From contig DBZX01000015.1 in NCBI GenBank assembly GCA_002311335.1, positions 106,430 through 144,363 on the forward strand: a stretch of DNA of 37,934 bases. The letters run 5' to 3'. The notes beneath the pieces are model-generated. The model was given only the letters and a program-made list of their open reading frames with translations. It was not told where the DNA came from and made no database searches. Source of the DNA: a bacterium UBP10_UBA1149. Its GTDB lineage: Bacteria; Desulfobacterota; Binatia; UBA1149. Shown in pieces: positions 1-8,459 of the stretch (its first letter is position 1; the number at the start of each line of letters is the position of its first letter). A program made the translations under genes and the position numbers.

Positions 1-159
1 AAACCCGGCGGCGCGCCCCTGCCGCACGAGTTGCAGTTGGAGCTTTCCGACGGTGGCAGGATACGGCTGGTATACTCGAGAATCTGGCGAAACCTGGACA
101 TGGGCGACGAGCTGTTTCGGCTTGAGCCCGGCCCGGGGGTAAAAGTAGTGGAGGTCTGA
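1..159 (+). CDS. C-terminal fragment of a LolA-like / DUF4292-like outer-membrane lipoprotein-handling protein (partial)
   Basis: Frame 1 is open from the first base to a TGA at 157-159. The 52 visible residues include IRLVYSRIWRNLDMGDELF and end in RLEPGPGVKVVEV. A beta-rich tail finishing in an FRLEPPPGV-like motif is typical of periplasmic LolA-type folds, which carry lipoproteins or read out envelope lipids. That assignment is an inference from a short tail, since the N-terminus lies outside the window. The stop codon overlaps the ATG of the next gene (TGATG), so the gene is probably translationally coupled to the downstream peptide-importer operon. The protein could instead be another small envelope lipoprotein. 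Confidence 0.55.
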   Translation, partial: KPGGAPLPHELQLELSDGGRIRLVYSRIWRNLDMGDELFRLEPGPGVKVVEV

Positions 160-1850
160 TGTTGCGGCTGCAAATAAACAAGACGAGGCCAGTGTCGGGG
201 CACAAGATGCAGGGCCTGGTACTGGCGGTGGCTTTGCTGGCCCTGGCGGGCTGCAAGTCCGGCCCCGGCGGCAACGACGCTGGCCCGGCGGCCGACATCG
301 ATCTTTCGCCCGCCACGGGGGACGCCTTACTCGAGGGCAGCATCGGCGACGCCTCCAATCTTATTCCCATGCTCGCCGGCGACAGCTCGTCGCACTCGGT
401 GGCATCGCTGGTGTTCGACCCCCTGCTCACTTACGACCGCAACCAGGACCAGCTCGAGCCCAGGCTCGCGAGTAGCTGGGACGTGAGCGAAGACGGGCTG
501 GAGATCACCTTTCACCTGCGCGAGGACGTACGCTGGCAAGACGGCGAGCCGTTTACCGCCCGCGACATAGAGTATGGTTTCAAGACCATCACCGACCCCA
601 CGACCCTGACGGCCTACGCGGAGGACTACCGGCAGGTTTCGCTCTTTGAGGTCATCGACGACTTTACGTTCAAGGTCACTTACGACAAACCCTTCGCCCC
701 GGCACTGGCCAGCTGGAACAACCTCGTGGTCTTGCCGCGCCACCTGCTCGAGGGGCGCGACATAAACTCAGCCACCGACTTTGCCCGCCACCCGGTGGGG
801 CTGGGCCGCTACACTCTGGAAAGCTGGACCGCCGGCACCACTATCTCGCTGCGGGCCAACCACGACTACTACCGTGGTCGCGCATATGTGGAGCGCGTGG
901 TCTACCGCATCATACCCGACCAGCAGACCCAGTTTCTTGAGCTCAAGACGGGCGGCCTCGACATGATGGGGCTCACCCCGTTGCAGTACAGCCGCCAGAC
1001 CTCGAGCGACGCCTTCAAGAACAACTTTGCCCGCTACAAGTACCTCGCCAACAGCTACACCTATCTTGGCTACAACCTGCGCAACGATCTGTTCAAGGAC
1101 CAACGCGTGCGGCGGGCCTTGACTCACGCGATAAACAAGCAGGAAATCGTCGACGCGGTACTGCTCGGGCTGGGCGCACCGGCGCGGGTGCCGTACAAGC
1201 CCGGCACTTTCTGGCACAATGACAGCATAGAGGACCTCGCTTTCGACCCCGCCCGCTCACGGCAACTGCTGGCCGAGGCCGGCTGGAGCGACAGCGATGA
1301 CAACGGCGTGCTCGACCGCGAGGGCAAGGAGTTCGAGTTCAAGATTCTCACCAACCAGGGCAACGACCTGCGCTTGAAGACCGCCACCATCATACAGCGG
1401 CGTTTCAAGGAGATCGGCGTCAAGGCCGATGTCCGGGTCATAGAGTGGTCGGCGTTCATCAACGACTTTGTCGACAAGCGCGCGTTCGACGCGGTGGTGC
1501 TGGGCTGGTCGCTGGGCCTCGACCCCGACCAGTACGATATATGGCACTCGTCGAAGACCTCCGAGAAGGAGTTTAATTTCGTGTCGTTTGCCGACCAGGA
1601 AGTCGACGACCTGCTCGACAGCGCGCGCCGCAGCTTCGATCGCCAGGAGCGCAAGAAGGCCTACGACAGGTTCCAGGAAATACTCGTCGAGCAGCAGCCC
1701 TACACGTTTCTCTACGTTGCCGAGAGCCTGCCCGCCGTCCACCGTCGTTTTCACGGCATAGAGCCGGCGCCGGCCGGCATCGCCTATAACTTCGAACGCT
1801 GGTACGTACCCGCGGCCCTGCAGAAACACTCGCTGAGTCCGGGGGGCTGA
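159..1850 (+). CDS. ABC importer substrate-binding lipoprotein, family 5 (oligopeptide/dipeptide type)
   Basis: This is a periplasmic solute-binding protein of the SBP_bac_5 (DppA/OppA/NikA) family, 563 aa, the usual length. A hydrophobic signal ends in a lipobox (LALAGC), so the mature protein should be a Cys-anchored lipoprotein. The family signature follows: ASSWDVSEDGLEITFHL, then RWQDGEPFTARDIEYGF, RHPVGLGRYTLESW, and the conserved RRALTHAINKQEIVD segment near residue 325. It delivers a peptide-like ligand to the permeases encoded next. ATG 159 overlaps the preceding stop. A second ATG at 207 (residue 17) leaves a more typical signal peptide and is an alternative start. The real ligand cannot be read from sequence; murein peptides, dipeptides, nickel or opines are all handled by this family. 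Confidence 0.93.
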   Translation: MLRLQINKTRPVSGHKMQGLVLAVALLALAGCKSGPGGNDAGPAADIDLSPATGDALLEGSIGDASNLIPMLAGDSSSHSVASLVFDPLLTYDRNQDQLEPRLASSWDVSEDGLEITFHLREDVRWQDGEPFTARDIEYGFKTITDPTTLTAYAEDYRQVSLFEVIDDFTFKVTYDKPFAPALASWNNLVVLPRHLLEGRDINSATDFARHPVGLGRYTLESWTAGTTISLRANHDYYRGRAYVERVVYRIIPDQQTQFLELKTGGLDMMGLTPLQYSRQTSSDAFKNNFARYKYLANSYTYLGYNLRNDLFKDQRVRRALTHAINKQEIVDAVLLGLGAPARVPYKPGTFWHNDSIEDLAFDPARSRQLLAEAGWSDSDDNGVLDREGKEFEFKILTNQGNDLRLKTATIIQRRFKEIGVKADVRVIEWSAFINDFVDKRAFDAVVLGWSLGLDPDQYDIWHSSKTSEKEFNFVSFADQEVDDLLDSARRSFDRQERKKAYDRFQEILVEQQPYTFLYVAESLPAVHRRFHGIEPAPAGIAYNFERWYVPAALQKHSLSPGG

Positions 1851-1856
1851 GTCGGC

Positions 1857-2831
1857 GTGATCGCTTACCTCTCCCGTCGACTGCTCGGCCTCGTACCGCT
1901 GCTGCTCGGCATCACGCTCATTTCTTTCATGGTCATCCACGTGGCGCCTGGTTCGCCAATGGATCTTCTCACCGACATGAATCCCGACGCGAGCCCCGAG
2001 CTGCGCGACCGCTTGGCCGAGCACTGGGGGCTCGACGAACCGCTACCCGTGCAGTACGCGATGTGGCTCAAGCGCGTGGTGGTGGGCGACTTCGGCAACT
2101 CGCTGTCGCGCGATCCGCGGCCGGTCATCGACAAGGTGGCAGAGGCCCTGCCCGTGACCCTGGTGCTCAACCTGATGTCGCTGTGCCTGGTCATGGCCGC
2201 GGCGATTCCCATAGGCGTTTACTCGGCCACCCATCCTTACTCGCGCAGCGACCGCGTGGCCACGGTGTTCGTGTTCCTGGGCTTTGCCATGCCCACTTTC
2301 TGGCTGGCACTGTTGTGCATGATGCTGTTCGGCGTGGAGCTGGCGTGGCTGCCGGTGTCGGGCCTGCAGTCGTTGGACTATGACTCGCTCGGGCCGTGGG
2401 ACAAGGTGCTCGACCGCGCGCGCCACCTGGTATTGCCGGTGTCGATTGCGGCCATCACCAGCCTTGCGGGCATGTCGCGCTACATGCGTTCGAGCATGCT
2501 CGAGGTTTTTCGCCAGGACTACGTGACCACGGCGCGGGCCAAGGGACTTTCCGAACGCGTGGTGGTCTACCGGCACGCGCTGCGCAACGCCATGCTGCCG
2601 GTCATCACCCTGCTGGGCCTGTCGGTGCCGGGCCTCATCGGCGGTTCGGTGATTTTTGAAACCATTTTTGCCATCCCCGGTATGGGCAGGCTTTTTTACA
2701 ACAGCGTAATGGGTCGTGACTACACGGTGGTCATGGGCGTGCTGGTCATAGGCGCGGTGCTCACGCTGTTGGGCAACCTGCTGGCCGATGTTTCCTACGC
2801 GATCGCCGACCCGAGGTTGAGGCGAAGATGA
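1857..2831 (+). CDS. ABC importer permease, DppB/OppB type
   Basis: Inner-membrane permease of the BPD_transp_1 family, 324 aa, with six or so hydrophobic segments. The N-terminal LLGLVPLLLGITLISF segment and the long extracytoplasmic loop after it are typical of the DppB subgroup. The EAA loop that docks on the ATPase is visible around residues 220-245 (DYVTTARAKGLSERVVVYRHALRNA, quoted here as landmarks only at both ends). The start is GTG at 1857, six bases after the stop of the binding-protein gene. The 3' end overlaps the next permease gene by four bases (ATGA). It forms a heterodimeric channel with the DppC-type partner. Confidence 0.93.
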   Translation: MIAYLSRRLLGLVPLLLGITLISFMVIHVAPGSPMDLLTDMNPDASPELRDRLAEHWGLDEPLPVQYAMWLKRVVVGDFGNSLSRDPRPVIDKVAEALPVTLVLNLMSLCLVMAAAIPIGVYSATHPYSRSDRVATVFVFLGFAMPTFWLALLCMMLFGVELAWLPVSGLQSLDYDSLGPWDKVLDRARHLVLPVSIAAITSLAGMSRYMRSSMLEVFRQDYVTTARAKGLSERVVVYRHALRNAMLPVITLLGLSVPGLIGGSVIFETIFAIPGMGRLFYNSVMGRDYTVVMGVLVIGAVLTLLGNLLADVSYAIADPRLRRR

Positions 2832-3658
2832 GCATCTTGTCGCGCATAGCGAGTAACCGGCTCACGATGGCCGGTGGCGTGATGGTGGCCTTGCTGTTTG
2901 CCGTGGCGGTGCTGGCGCCGGTGATTTCGCCCTACGATCCGGGTGCCGTCAATACCCAGGCGATACTCGAAGCGCCGTCGTTAGCGCACCCGCTGGGCAC
3001 CGACGGCATAGGCCGCGACGTGCTCAGCCGCATGATTTACGGCGCAAGGGTTTCGCTGATGGTGGGCTTCGTAGCCGTTGGCATCGCCAGCCTGATCGGC
3101 GTGCTGCTCGGTTCTACGGCCGGTTACTTCGGCGGCATGATCGACGCCGTCATCATGCGCTTCGTGGACGTGATGCTCTGCTTCCCGTCCTTCTTTCTCA
3201 TACTGGCGGTGATCGCTTTTCTCGACGCCAGCATCTGGAACATCATGGTCGTCATCGGGCTTACCTCGTGGATGGGTGTGTGCCGGCTGGTGAGGGCTGA
3301 GTTCATGGCCCTGCGCAGCCGCGAGTTCATGCTGGCCGCCGAGGGCCTGGGGCTGCCGTCGTTGCGCATCATGCTCAGGCACGGGTTGCCCAACGCAATG
3401 GCGCCGGTGTTCGTGGCCTTCATCCTGGGCGTGGCCGGCGCTATTCTCACCGAGAGCGCGCTCAGCTTCCTGGGCATAGGCGTGCAGCCGCCCGACCCGA
3501 GCTGGGGCAACATTCTCACCGAGGGCAAGAACACCATAGAGGTCGCCTGGTGGCTGTCGGTCTGTCCTGGCGTGGCCATCCTGCTGACGGTGCTCGCGTA
3601 CAACCTGCTGGGCGAGGGCTTGCGCGATGTCCTCGACCCGAGGCTCAGGGAGGGCTGA
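2828..3658 (+). CDS. ABC importer permease, DppC/OppC type
   Basis: Second permease subunit, 276 aa, of the DppC family. It starts with a short cytoplasmic tail, one membrane segment (GGVMVALLFAVAVLAPVI) and the subgroup-specific HPLGTDGIGRDVLSRMIYGA motif near residue 60. It then carries the BPD_transp_1 core with an EAA loop (REFMLAAEGLGLPSLRIM) and the GILTESALSFLGIGVQPP-like segment characteristic of DppC (here AILTESALSFLGIGVQ). ATG 2828 overlaps the preceding stop as ATGA, indicating coupled translation. The length matches the family. Confidence 0.93.
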   Translation: MSILSRIASNRLTMAGGVMVALLFAVAVLAPVISPYDPGAVNTQAILEAPSLAHPLGTDGIGRDVLSRMIYGARVSLMVGFVAVGIASLIGVLLGSTAGYFGGMIDAVIMRFVDVMLCFPSFFLILAVIAFLDASIWNIMVVIGLTSWMGVCRLVRAEFMALRSREFMLAAEGLGLPSLRIMLRHGLPNAMAPVFVAFILGVAGAILTESALSFLGIGVQPPDPSWGNILTEGKNTIEVAWWLSVCPGVAILLTVLAYNLLGEGLRDVLDPRLREG

Positions 3659-3663
3659 GGCAG

Positions 3664-4656
3664 GTGGCCGCATTACTCGAGTTGCGCGACCTGGTGACGG
3701 TGTTCGACACCGCCGACGGCGTGGCGCGGGCCGTCGACGGCGTGAGCTTCAGCATTGATCGTGGCGAGACCCTGGGAGTTGTCGGCGAATCGGGCTGCGG
3801 CAAGAGCGTTACCGCCCTGTCCATTCTGCGCCTGGTGCCCGAACCGCCCGGCCGCATAGAGAGCGGCAGCGTTCTGTTCCAAGGTACCGACCTGCTGCAG
3901 ATGAGCGAGCCCGAGCTGCGGGCCATACGTGGTAACGAAATTGCCATGATCTTCCAGGAGCCCATGACGTCGCTCAACCCGGTTTTCACTGTCGGCTTCC
4001 AGGTGGCCGAGGCCTTGCGATTGCACCGGGGGTTGGGCAAGCGCGAGGCCGAGCGCGAAGCCGTACGCATGCTCGAGTTGGTCGAGATTCCCGAAGCCGA
4101 GTCGCGCGCGAGGGACTACCCGCACCAGCTCAGCGGCGGCATGCGGCAGCGGGTGATGATTGCCATGGCGCTTTCCTGTACCCCGAGCCTGCTCATTGCC
4201 GATGAGCCCACGACCGCGCTCGACGTGACCATACAGGCGCAGATACTCGAGCTGCTGGGCGAGCTTCAGCAAAGATTGGGAATGGCACTGCTGCTCATAA
4301 CCCACGATCTCGGCGTTGTGGCCGAGAGGGCCGACAGGGTCATGGTCATGTACGCCGGTCGCGTGGTCGAGCAGGGCCCGGCCGACTCGGTGCTGGGCAG
4401 TCCGCGGCACCCATACACCCGTGGGTTGATCGCTTCGCAGCCGCGGCTGGGGGCCACCGGCGAACGGCTGCAGCCCATAGCCGGCATGGTGCCGAGGCTT
4501 ACCGAGCTGCCATCGGGCTGCCACTTTCGCACCCGCTGTTCGCTGGCCACCGATCGCTGCGAGCGCGAGGAGCCCCTCCTGGAGGGCGGCGCGCACGAGG
4601 TCGCGTGTTTTGAAACGTCGGTACCCCCGGCGGGCAACGGAGGTAGGCATGGCTGA
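3664..4656 (+). CDS. ABC importer ATPase, DppD/OppD type
   Basis: Cytoplasmic ATPase subunit of about 330 aa. Walker A is GESGCGKS, the Q-loop lies in MIFQEPMTSLNPVF, the signature is LSGGMRQR, Walker B is LLIADEPTTALD and the H-loop is LLITHDLG. The C-terminal oligopeptide-transporter extension with the Cys motif (CHFRTRCSLATDRC) is present; in this family those cysteines can bind an iron-sulfur cluster. I chose GTG 3664 because the family begins with a short strand (LLELRDLVTVF); an in-frame ATG at 3550 would add 38 residues that read through the upstream permease gene. It overlaps the next gene by eight bases. Confidence 0.92.
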   Translation: MAALLELRDLVTVFDTADGVARAVDGVSFSIDRGETLGVVGESGCGKSVTALSILRLVPEPPGRIESGSVLFQGTDLLQMSEPELRAIRGNEIAMIFQEPMTSLNPVFTVGFQVAEALRLHRGLGKREAEREAVRMLELVEIPEAESRARDYPHQLSGGMRQRVMIAMALSCTPSLLIADEPTTALDVTIQAQILELLGELQQRLGMALLLITHDLGVVAERADRVMVMYAGRVVEQGPADSVLGSPRHPYTRGLIASQPRLGATGERLQPIAGMVPRLTELPSGCHFRTRCSLATDRCEREEPLLEGGAHEVACFETSVPPAGNGGRHG

Positions 4657-5620
4657 AGTCGAACCGTTGCTCAAGGCCCGAGGCCTGGTGAAGGTGTTTA
4701 AGACCGGCGGCGGTGTGTTCGGCGGTGGCAGTGCCGAGCTGCGCGCAGTGGACGGCGTCGACCTCGACGTGTGGCGCGGCGAGACCCTGGGTATCGTCGG
4801 CGAGTCAGGCTGCGGCAAGACCACCCTCGGGCGGCTGTTGCTGAGGTTACTCGAGCCAACGGCCGGCAGCGTGGAGTTTGATGGCCAGCAACTCACCGGC
4901 TTGTCGCGTAGGCAACTGCGGCCTTTCAGGCGTCGCATGCAGGTTGTCTTCCAGGACCCCTACGCTTCGCTCAACCCGCGTATGAAGGTGGGCCGCATCA
5001 TAGCCGAGGGCATGGAGTTCCACGGCCTGGCCTCGGGTGCCGAGCTGCGCACCCAGGTGCTCGAGCTGATGGAGAGGGTGGGGCTGGGCGCCGACGCCTG
5101 GGATCGCTATCCCCACGAGTTCAGCGGTGGGCAGCGGCAGCGCATCTGCATCGCGCGAGCGCTGGCCGTAAAGCCCGAGCTGGTGGTGGCCGACGAACCG
5201 GTGTCGGCGCTGGACGTTTCTATACAGGCGCAGATACTCAACCTGTTGGGCGAGCTGCAGCAGGAGTTTGGCTTGACCTTCGTGTTTATCTCGCACGACC
5301 TGAGGGTCGTGGAGCATTTCAGCCACCGCGTGGCCGTGATGTATCTCGGGCGCGTTGTTGAAACGGCACCGTCACGCGATATCTACGAGCGTCCGTTGCA
5401 CCCTTACACGGCTGCGCTGTTGTCGGCGGTGCCCCGCGTAGACGCCAAAGCGCGTACGCAGCGGGTGGTGCTCAAGGGCGACGTGCCCAGTCCGATCAGC
5501 CCGCCAGGGGGCTGTCCGTTTCATCCGCGCTGCCCGGTTGCCGAAGCGCGTTGCTCGTCGGAAGTGCCACAGCTGCTACCACGCGGCGATGAGCGCAGCG
5601 TTGCCTGCTTGCTGGTATAG
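4649..5620 (+). CDS. ABC importer ATPase, DppF/OppF type
   Basis: Second ATPase subunit, 323 aa. It has Walker A (GESGCGKTT), FQDPYASLNPRM at the Q-loop, signature FSGGQRQR, Walker B VVADEPVSALDVS, the H-loop FVFISHDLRVV and the C-terminal Cys cluster (CPFHPRCPVAEARC). ATG 4649 follows a clear ribosome-binding site (CGGAGGT) and overlaps the dppD-type stop by eight bases; an upstream in-frame ATG at 4610 is less likely. It is the last gene of the five-gene importer operon and converges on rplS 22 bases downstream. Confidence 0.92.
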   Translation: MAEVEPLLKARGLVKVFKTGGGVFGGGSAELRAVDGVDLDVWRGETLGIVGESGCGKTTLGRLLLRLLEPTAGSVEFDGQQLTGLSRRQLRPFRRRMQVVFQDPYASLNPRMKVGRIIAEGMEFHGLASGAELRTQVLELMERVGLGADAWDRYPHEFSGGQRQRICIARALAVKPELVVADEPVSALDVSIQAQILNLLGELQQEFGLTFVFISHDLRVVEHFSHRVAVMYLGRVVETAPSRDIYERPLHPYTAALLSAVPRVDAKARTQRVVLKGDVPSPISPPGGCPFHPRCPVAEARCSSEVPQLLPRGDERSVACLLV

Positions 5621-5642
5621 CGCCAGCTCCTGGAAAACGGCG

Positions 5643-5987
5643 TTAGCGCTGGTCGCGTGAACGTATGCGCGCGGCCTTGCCGGTGCGGTCACGCAGGTAG
5701 TACAGGCGACTTCGGCGGACGATGCCACGTGCCTTGATCTCTACCTTGTCGATGCGAGGGGAGTGAAGTGGAAAGGTTCTTTCGACGCCGACGCCGTAGG
5801 AGGTCTTGCGCACGGTGAACGACGCGCCGCTGCCGCCGCGGGACCGCCGTATGCAGACGCCTTCGAACACCTGGATTCGCTCTTTATCGCCCTCGACGAT
5901 GCGCGCGTGCACGCGCAGGGTGTCGCCCGGGCGAAACGCCGGTAGCTCTCGCAGTTGCTCTGCTTCTATCTGGTCTATGATGTTCAT
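5643..5987 (-). CDS. rplS: 50S ribosomal protein L19
   Basis: Ribosomal protein L19, 114 aa, the normal length. It lies at the 30S-50S interface. Diagnostic stretches are FRPGDTLRVHARIVEGDKER, QVFEGVCIRRSRGG, the TVRKTSYGVGVERTFPLHSP segment and the C-terminal RRSRLYYLRDRTGKAARI. It is the last gene of the rpsP-khpA-rimM-trmD-SPOUT-rplS operon, reading leftwards. GAGGATT upstream of the ATG is an acceptable ribosome-binding site. It converges with the peptide-importer operon. Confidence 0.98.
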   Translation of the reverse strand: MNIIDQIEAEQLRELPAFRPGDTLRVHARIVEGDKERIQVFEGVCIRRSRGGSGASFTVRKTSYGVGVERTFPLHSPRIDKVEIKARGIVRRSRLYYLRDRTGKAARIRSRDQR

Positions 5988-6020
5988 TGGCGCAATCCTC
6001 GGTCTTTCTAACCCGCCTTT

Positions 6021-6581
6021 CTACCCTGTGCCGCGTAGCCGGTCAAGAATTACCGCCGCTGCGGCCCGCACCGACAGGTGATTATAGTCGCCGGGGCCGT
6101 TGACAGGCGGCAGCCTGAGATCGCAGCGCTCGACCAGCTCATCGGTCATCCCCCAGCCCGTACCGAGCAGGAGCAGCCAGGGCCGGCTGTCGTCGGCCAG
6201 CTGCCGGGCGGCTTGTTTCCACGCCGTTTGGCGGGGCATGGGGCGGGCACTGGTGGCCACCAGGGTAGGCAGCTCGCCGGTTTCGCGCTCGATCTCTATG
6301 AGCACGCCTTCGAGGTCGCGCTCCAGGCGCACCAGCTCCATGGCCTGCCGGCGATTGTCGTTGTAGCTGCTGCCAGGGCCATCCTGCCAGTGGCGCAAAA
6401 TTTTTCTCACCAGCCCGCGCAAGGCATCCACGGGTGTGACCACGAAAAACGCGTGGGCGTGGTATGTGCGGCAGCTGCGCGCGATGTCGTGCACGTCGAT
6501 GTTGGTCACCGAAGTGGTCACCACGTTGTGATTGCGGTCGTACACCGGGTAGTGCAGCAGCGCCACGTAGAGATCGGACAC
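6021..6581 (-). CDS. SPOUT-type SAM-dependent RNA methyltransferase (PF09936-like)
   Basis: Protein of 186 aa starting with YVALLHYPVYDRNHNVVTTS and containing TNIDVHDIARSCRTYHAHAF and, near the C-terminus, LLLLGTGWGMTDELV followed by the NGPGDYNHLSVRAAAA knot-like segment. These are hallmarks of the small knotted (SPOUT) RNA methyltransferase family usually found between trmD and rplS in deltaproteobacterial-type and some other genomes. The RNA target is not established. GTG start at 6581 lies two bases after the trmD stop, so it is in the same transcript. Confidence 0.85.
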   Translation of the reverse strand: MSDLYVALLHYPVYDRNHNVVTTSVTNIDVHDIARSCRTYHAHAFFVVTPVDALRGLVRKILRHWQDGPGSSYNDNRRQAMELVRLERDLEGVLIEIERETGELPTLVATSARPMPRQTAWKQAARQLADDSRPWLLLLGTGWGMTDELVERCDLRLPPVNGPGDYNHLSVRAAAAVILDRLRGTG

Positions 6582-6583
6582 GG

Positions 6584-7318
6584 TCAGTCGTCCCCGGGCT
6601 CTTCGCCACGGCCAACGCCGCCGCTGCGGTCGCCAGCCACGAGATCGGGGCGACGTGCCCGTGTTCGTCGTTCGGACTGTTCCCGTCGCCAGCGTTCTAT
6701 CTCGGCGTGGTTGCCCGACAGCAGGACGTCGGGGACGGCTTCTCCCCTGAAGACAGCGGGGCGCGTGTACTGCGGGTACTCGAGGCGGCCGTCACTGAAG
6801 GATTCGTGGCTCGTGGATTCATCGCTGCCCAGCGCGCCGGGCACCAGGCGTGTGACGGCGTCGATGATCACCAGGGCGGCCAGCTCGCCGCCACTCAGAA
6901 CGTAGTCGCCGATGGACAACTCCTCGTCGAACAGCGGGCGGATTCTTTCGTCCACTCCCTCGTATCGACCACAGAACAAGAGCACGCGTTTTTCGTCGGC
7001 CAGCCTGGCGGCGGCTTTCTGGCCGAAGCGCCGTCCCTGCGGCGTGAGCAGCACGCTCACGCCCGGCGGCGCCGTGCTGCTCACCTGTTCAACGGCCGCG
7101 AACACCGGCTCGGGTTTCATCAGCATGCCCGGCCCGCCACCATAGGGAGAGTCGTCGACCGGGTGTATGCTGCCGCCGGTAAAGTCGCGCAGCTGGTACG
7201 CGGTGAGGCCAACCAGTCCGCGTTCGACGGCCTTGCCGGTAACGCCGCACAGCGAGGCTGGCGAAAACATTTCCGGGAACAGGCTGATGACGTGAAACTC
7301 GGGGCCGGGGCGACTCAT
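6584..7318 (-). CDS. trmD: tRNA (guanine-N1)-methyltransferase TrmD
   Basis: TrmD methylates G37 of tRNAs with a G36 neighbour using SAM. The 244-aa product has FHVISLFPEMF at the N-terminus, the PVDDSPYGGGPGMLMKPEP loop near residue 60, LLFCGRYEGVDER and the knot segment SIGDYVLSGGELAALVIIDA. I chose ATG 7318, which overlaps the rimM stop (ATGA); the longer open frame to 7456 reads through rimM. The C-terminal tail is Arg-rich (GRGEEPGDD end), slightly extended relative to E. coli. Confidence 0.96.
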   Translation of the reverse strand: MSRPGPEFHVISLFPEMFSPASLCGVTGKAVERGLVGLTAYQLRDFTGGSIHPVDDSPYGGGPGMLMKPEPVFAAVEQVSSTAPPGVSVLLTPQGRRFGQKAAARLADEKRVLLFCGRYEGVDERIRPLFDEELSIGDYVLSGGELAALVIIDAVTRLVPGALGSDESTSHESFSDGRLEYPQYTRPAVFRGEAVPDVLLSGNHAEIERWRREQSERRTRARRPDLVAGDRSGGVGRGEEPGDD

Positions 7319-7833
7319 GCGCTGTCTTCTCCCCCGCGGCTGAAGTCGAGGCCTTTCCGGTTTACCACCACCCGGCCGGCCTCGCTGTCGATGCTCGTGA
7401 CCACTGATTTTACGACGGGGATCAGGGCGGTGACTTCGGGACCCTCGACCTTCCATACGTCGTTGGCCCCGGTCTGTATCACCTCGGTAACCAGGCCCAG
7501 CACCGAGCCGTCGCTGTCTTCTACCGTCGCTCCGAGAATGTCGTTTTCGTAGTAAGCGTCGTCTTCCGCGTCGGGCAGGCAGTCTTCGGGTATCCAGGCG
7601 TCGCTGCGCGCGAGCGGCTCGGCGGCGCTGCGGTCTTTTACCCCCACCAGCTTGAGCAGGGCGTCATCGTGCCTGCGCTTGAGCTGATCGATGGCAGCCG
7701 ACAGCAGCTCGTCTCCATCGCGTCTCAGTACCACCCGGGTGCCGGGCAGCAGGGCGTCCATGATGTAATCGTCGGCCTTGAGCAGCAGCGCGCCTCTCAA
7801 TCCGTGGGCGCGCAGGATCCGTCCGGCGAGCAA
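7315..7833 (-). CDS. rimM: 16S rRNA maturation factor RimM
   Basis: RimM assists 30S assembly around S19. The N-terminal AGRILRAHGLRGALLLKADD matches the RimM beta-barrel entry, and the C-terminal PRC-barrel (YYENDILGATVEDSDGSVLG, VWKVEGPE, LIPVVKSVV) is clear. The start is unusual: there is no ATG or GTG. The only NTG codon near the conserved N-terminus is TTG at 7833, giving 172 aa and a very short leader. The frame remains open upstream to the khpA stop at 7891, and an ATT at 7863 would give a more typical N-terminus. The end overlaps trmD by four bases. Confidence 0.92.
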   Translation of the reverse strand: MLAGRILRAHGLRGALLLKADDYIMDALLPGTRVVLRRDGDELLSAAIDQLKRRHDDALLKLVGVKDRSAAEPLARSDAWIPEDCLPDAEDDAYYENDILGATVEDSDGSVLGLVTEVIQTGANDVWKVEGPEVTALIPVVKSVVTSIDSEAGRVVVNRKGLDFSRGGEDSA

Positions 7834-7890
7834 CTCGCCGGGAAATGGCTGTTTGGTTGAAATCTGACCCGGAGCCTGCGCCGCAGGCCC

Positions 7891-8229
7891 CTAGTCCTCG
7901 ATGATCTCGAGGACGGCACGGCAGTTGGTGCGCGAGGCGGCCGCGTTGAGAATGGTGCGCAACGACTTGGCGGTGCGCCCCTGCTTGCCTATCACTCGGC
8001 CGAGGTCCCCCTTGTCCACGCGTAGCTCAAGCACGGAAGACTCATCGCTGATGGAGTGGGTCACCTCTACGGCCTCTGGCTTGGTAACCAAGTTGGCCGC
8101 CAGGAACTCCAGCAGCTCCTTGAGGGCTTCGCCCTGGTGCTTTACCGCGTCGAGTGCGTCGTCGGCAGGCCGGCTTTCTTCATCAGCTTGGCTACTGTCG
8201 GCGATGGTATCGCTCCCTTCTTCACCCAT
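7891..8229 (-). CDS. khpA: KH-domain RNA-binding protein KhpA
   Basis: KhpA/YlqC-family small RNA-binding protein. The core (LKELLEFLAANLV, VLELRVDKGDLGRVIGKQGR with the GxxG loop GKQG, TAKSLRTILNAAA, AVLEIIE) covers about 77 residues and is nearly canonical. The open frame has an extra acidic 35-residue N-terminus, because the only NTG start before the core is ATG 8229, which lies 88 bases inside rpsP in a different frame. A purine-rich GGGGAG lies 12-13 bases upstream of it. Either the extension is real or initiation uses a non-canonical codon near the rpsP stop. Confidence 0.9.
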   Translation of the reverse strand: MGEEGSDTIADSSQADEESRPADDALDAVKHQGEALKELLEFLAANLVTKPEAVEVTHSISDESSVLELRVDKGDLGRVIGKQGRTAKSLRTILNAAASRTNCRAVLEIIED

Positions 8230-8402
8230 TGCTCGATTTTCTCCCCTTCAAGTTTGACCTCCGGCGGATCTGACACCGGGTTATAAGTACCCAGAACTTC
8301 AAGGTACTTCCCGTCCCGTGGAGCTCGCTTGTCTGCAGCCACCACCCTGTAGAAGGGGCGCTTTTTGGTTCCGCGTCTGGTCAATCGAATCGTAACAGCC
8401 AT
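8142..8402 (-). CDS. rpsP: 30S ribosomal protein S16
   Basis: S16, 86 aa. It opens with AVTIRLTRRGTKKRPFYRVV and continues with ADKRAPRDGKYLEVLGTYNP and KIEQWVKKGAIPSPTVAKLM, all family signatures. I chose ATG 8402, with CAGGAAG eight bases upstream; a TTG directly before it (8405) would only add one residue. First gene of the operon. A candidate sigma-70 promoter sits about 60 bases upstream, and the groEL terminator separates it from groESL. The usual upstream neighbour ffh is absent. Confidence 0.98.
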   Translation of the reverse strand: MAVTIRLTRRGTKKRPFYRVVAADKRAPRDGKYLEVLGTYNPVSDPPEVKLEGEKIEQWVKKGAIPSPTVAKLMKKAGLPTTHSTR

Positions 8403-8459
8403 CAATATGCTTCCTGGGTTTCCCGTGCGCCACGGTCACCCGCGGTCAGATTCCTTCAG

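Noticed and set aside
1207..1225. TGGCACAATGACAGC inside the binding-protein gene as a sigma-54 site
   Set aside because: GG/GC spacing fits, but the -12 box lacks TTGC and no gene starts downstream.
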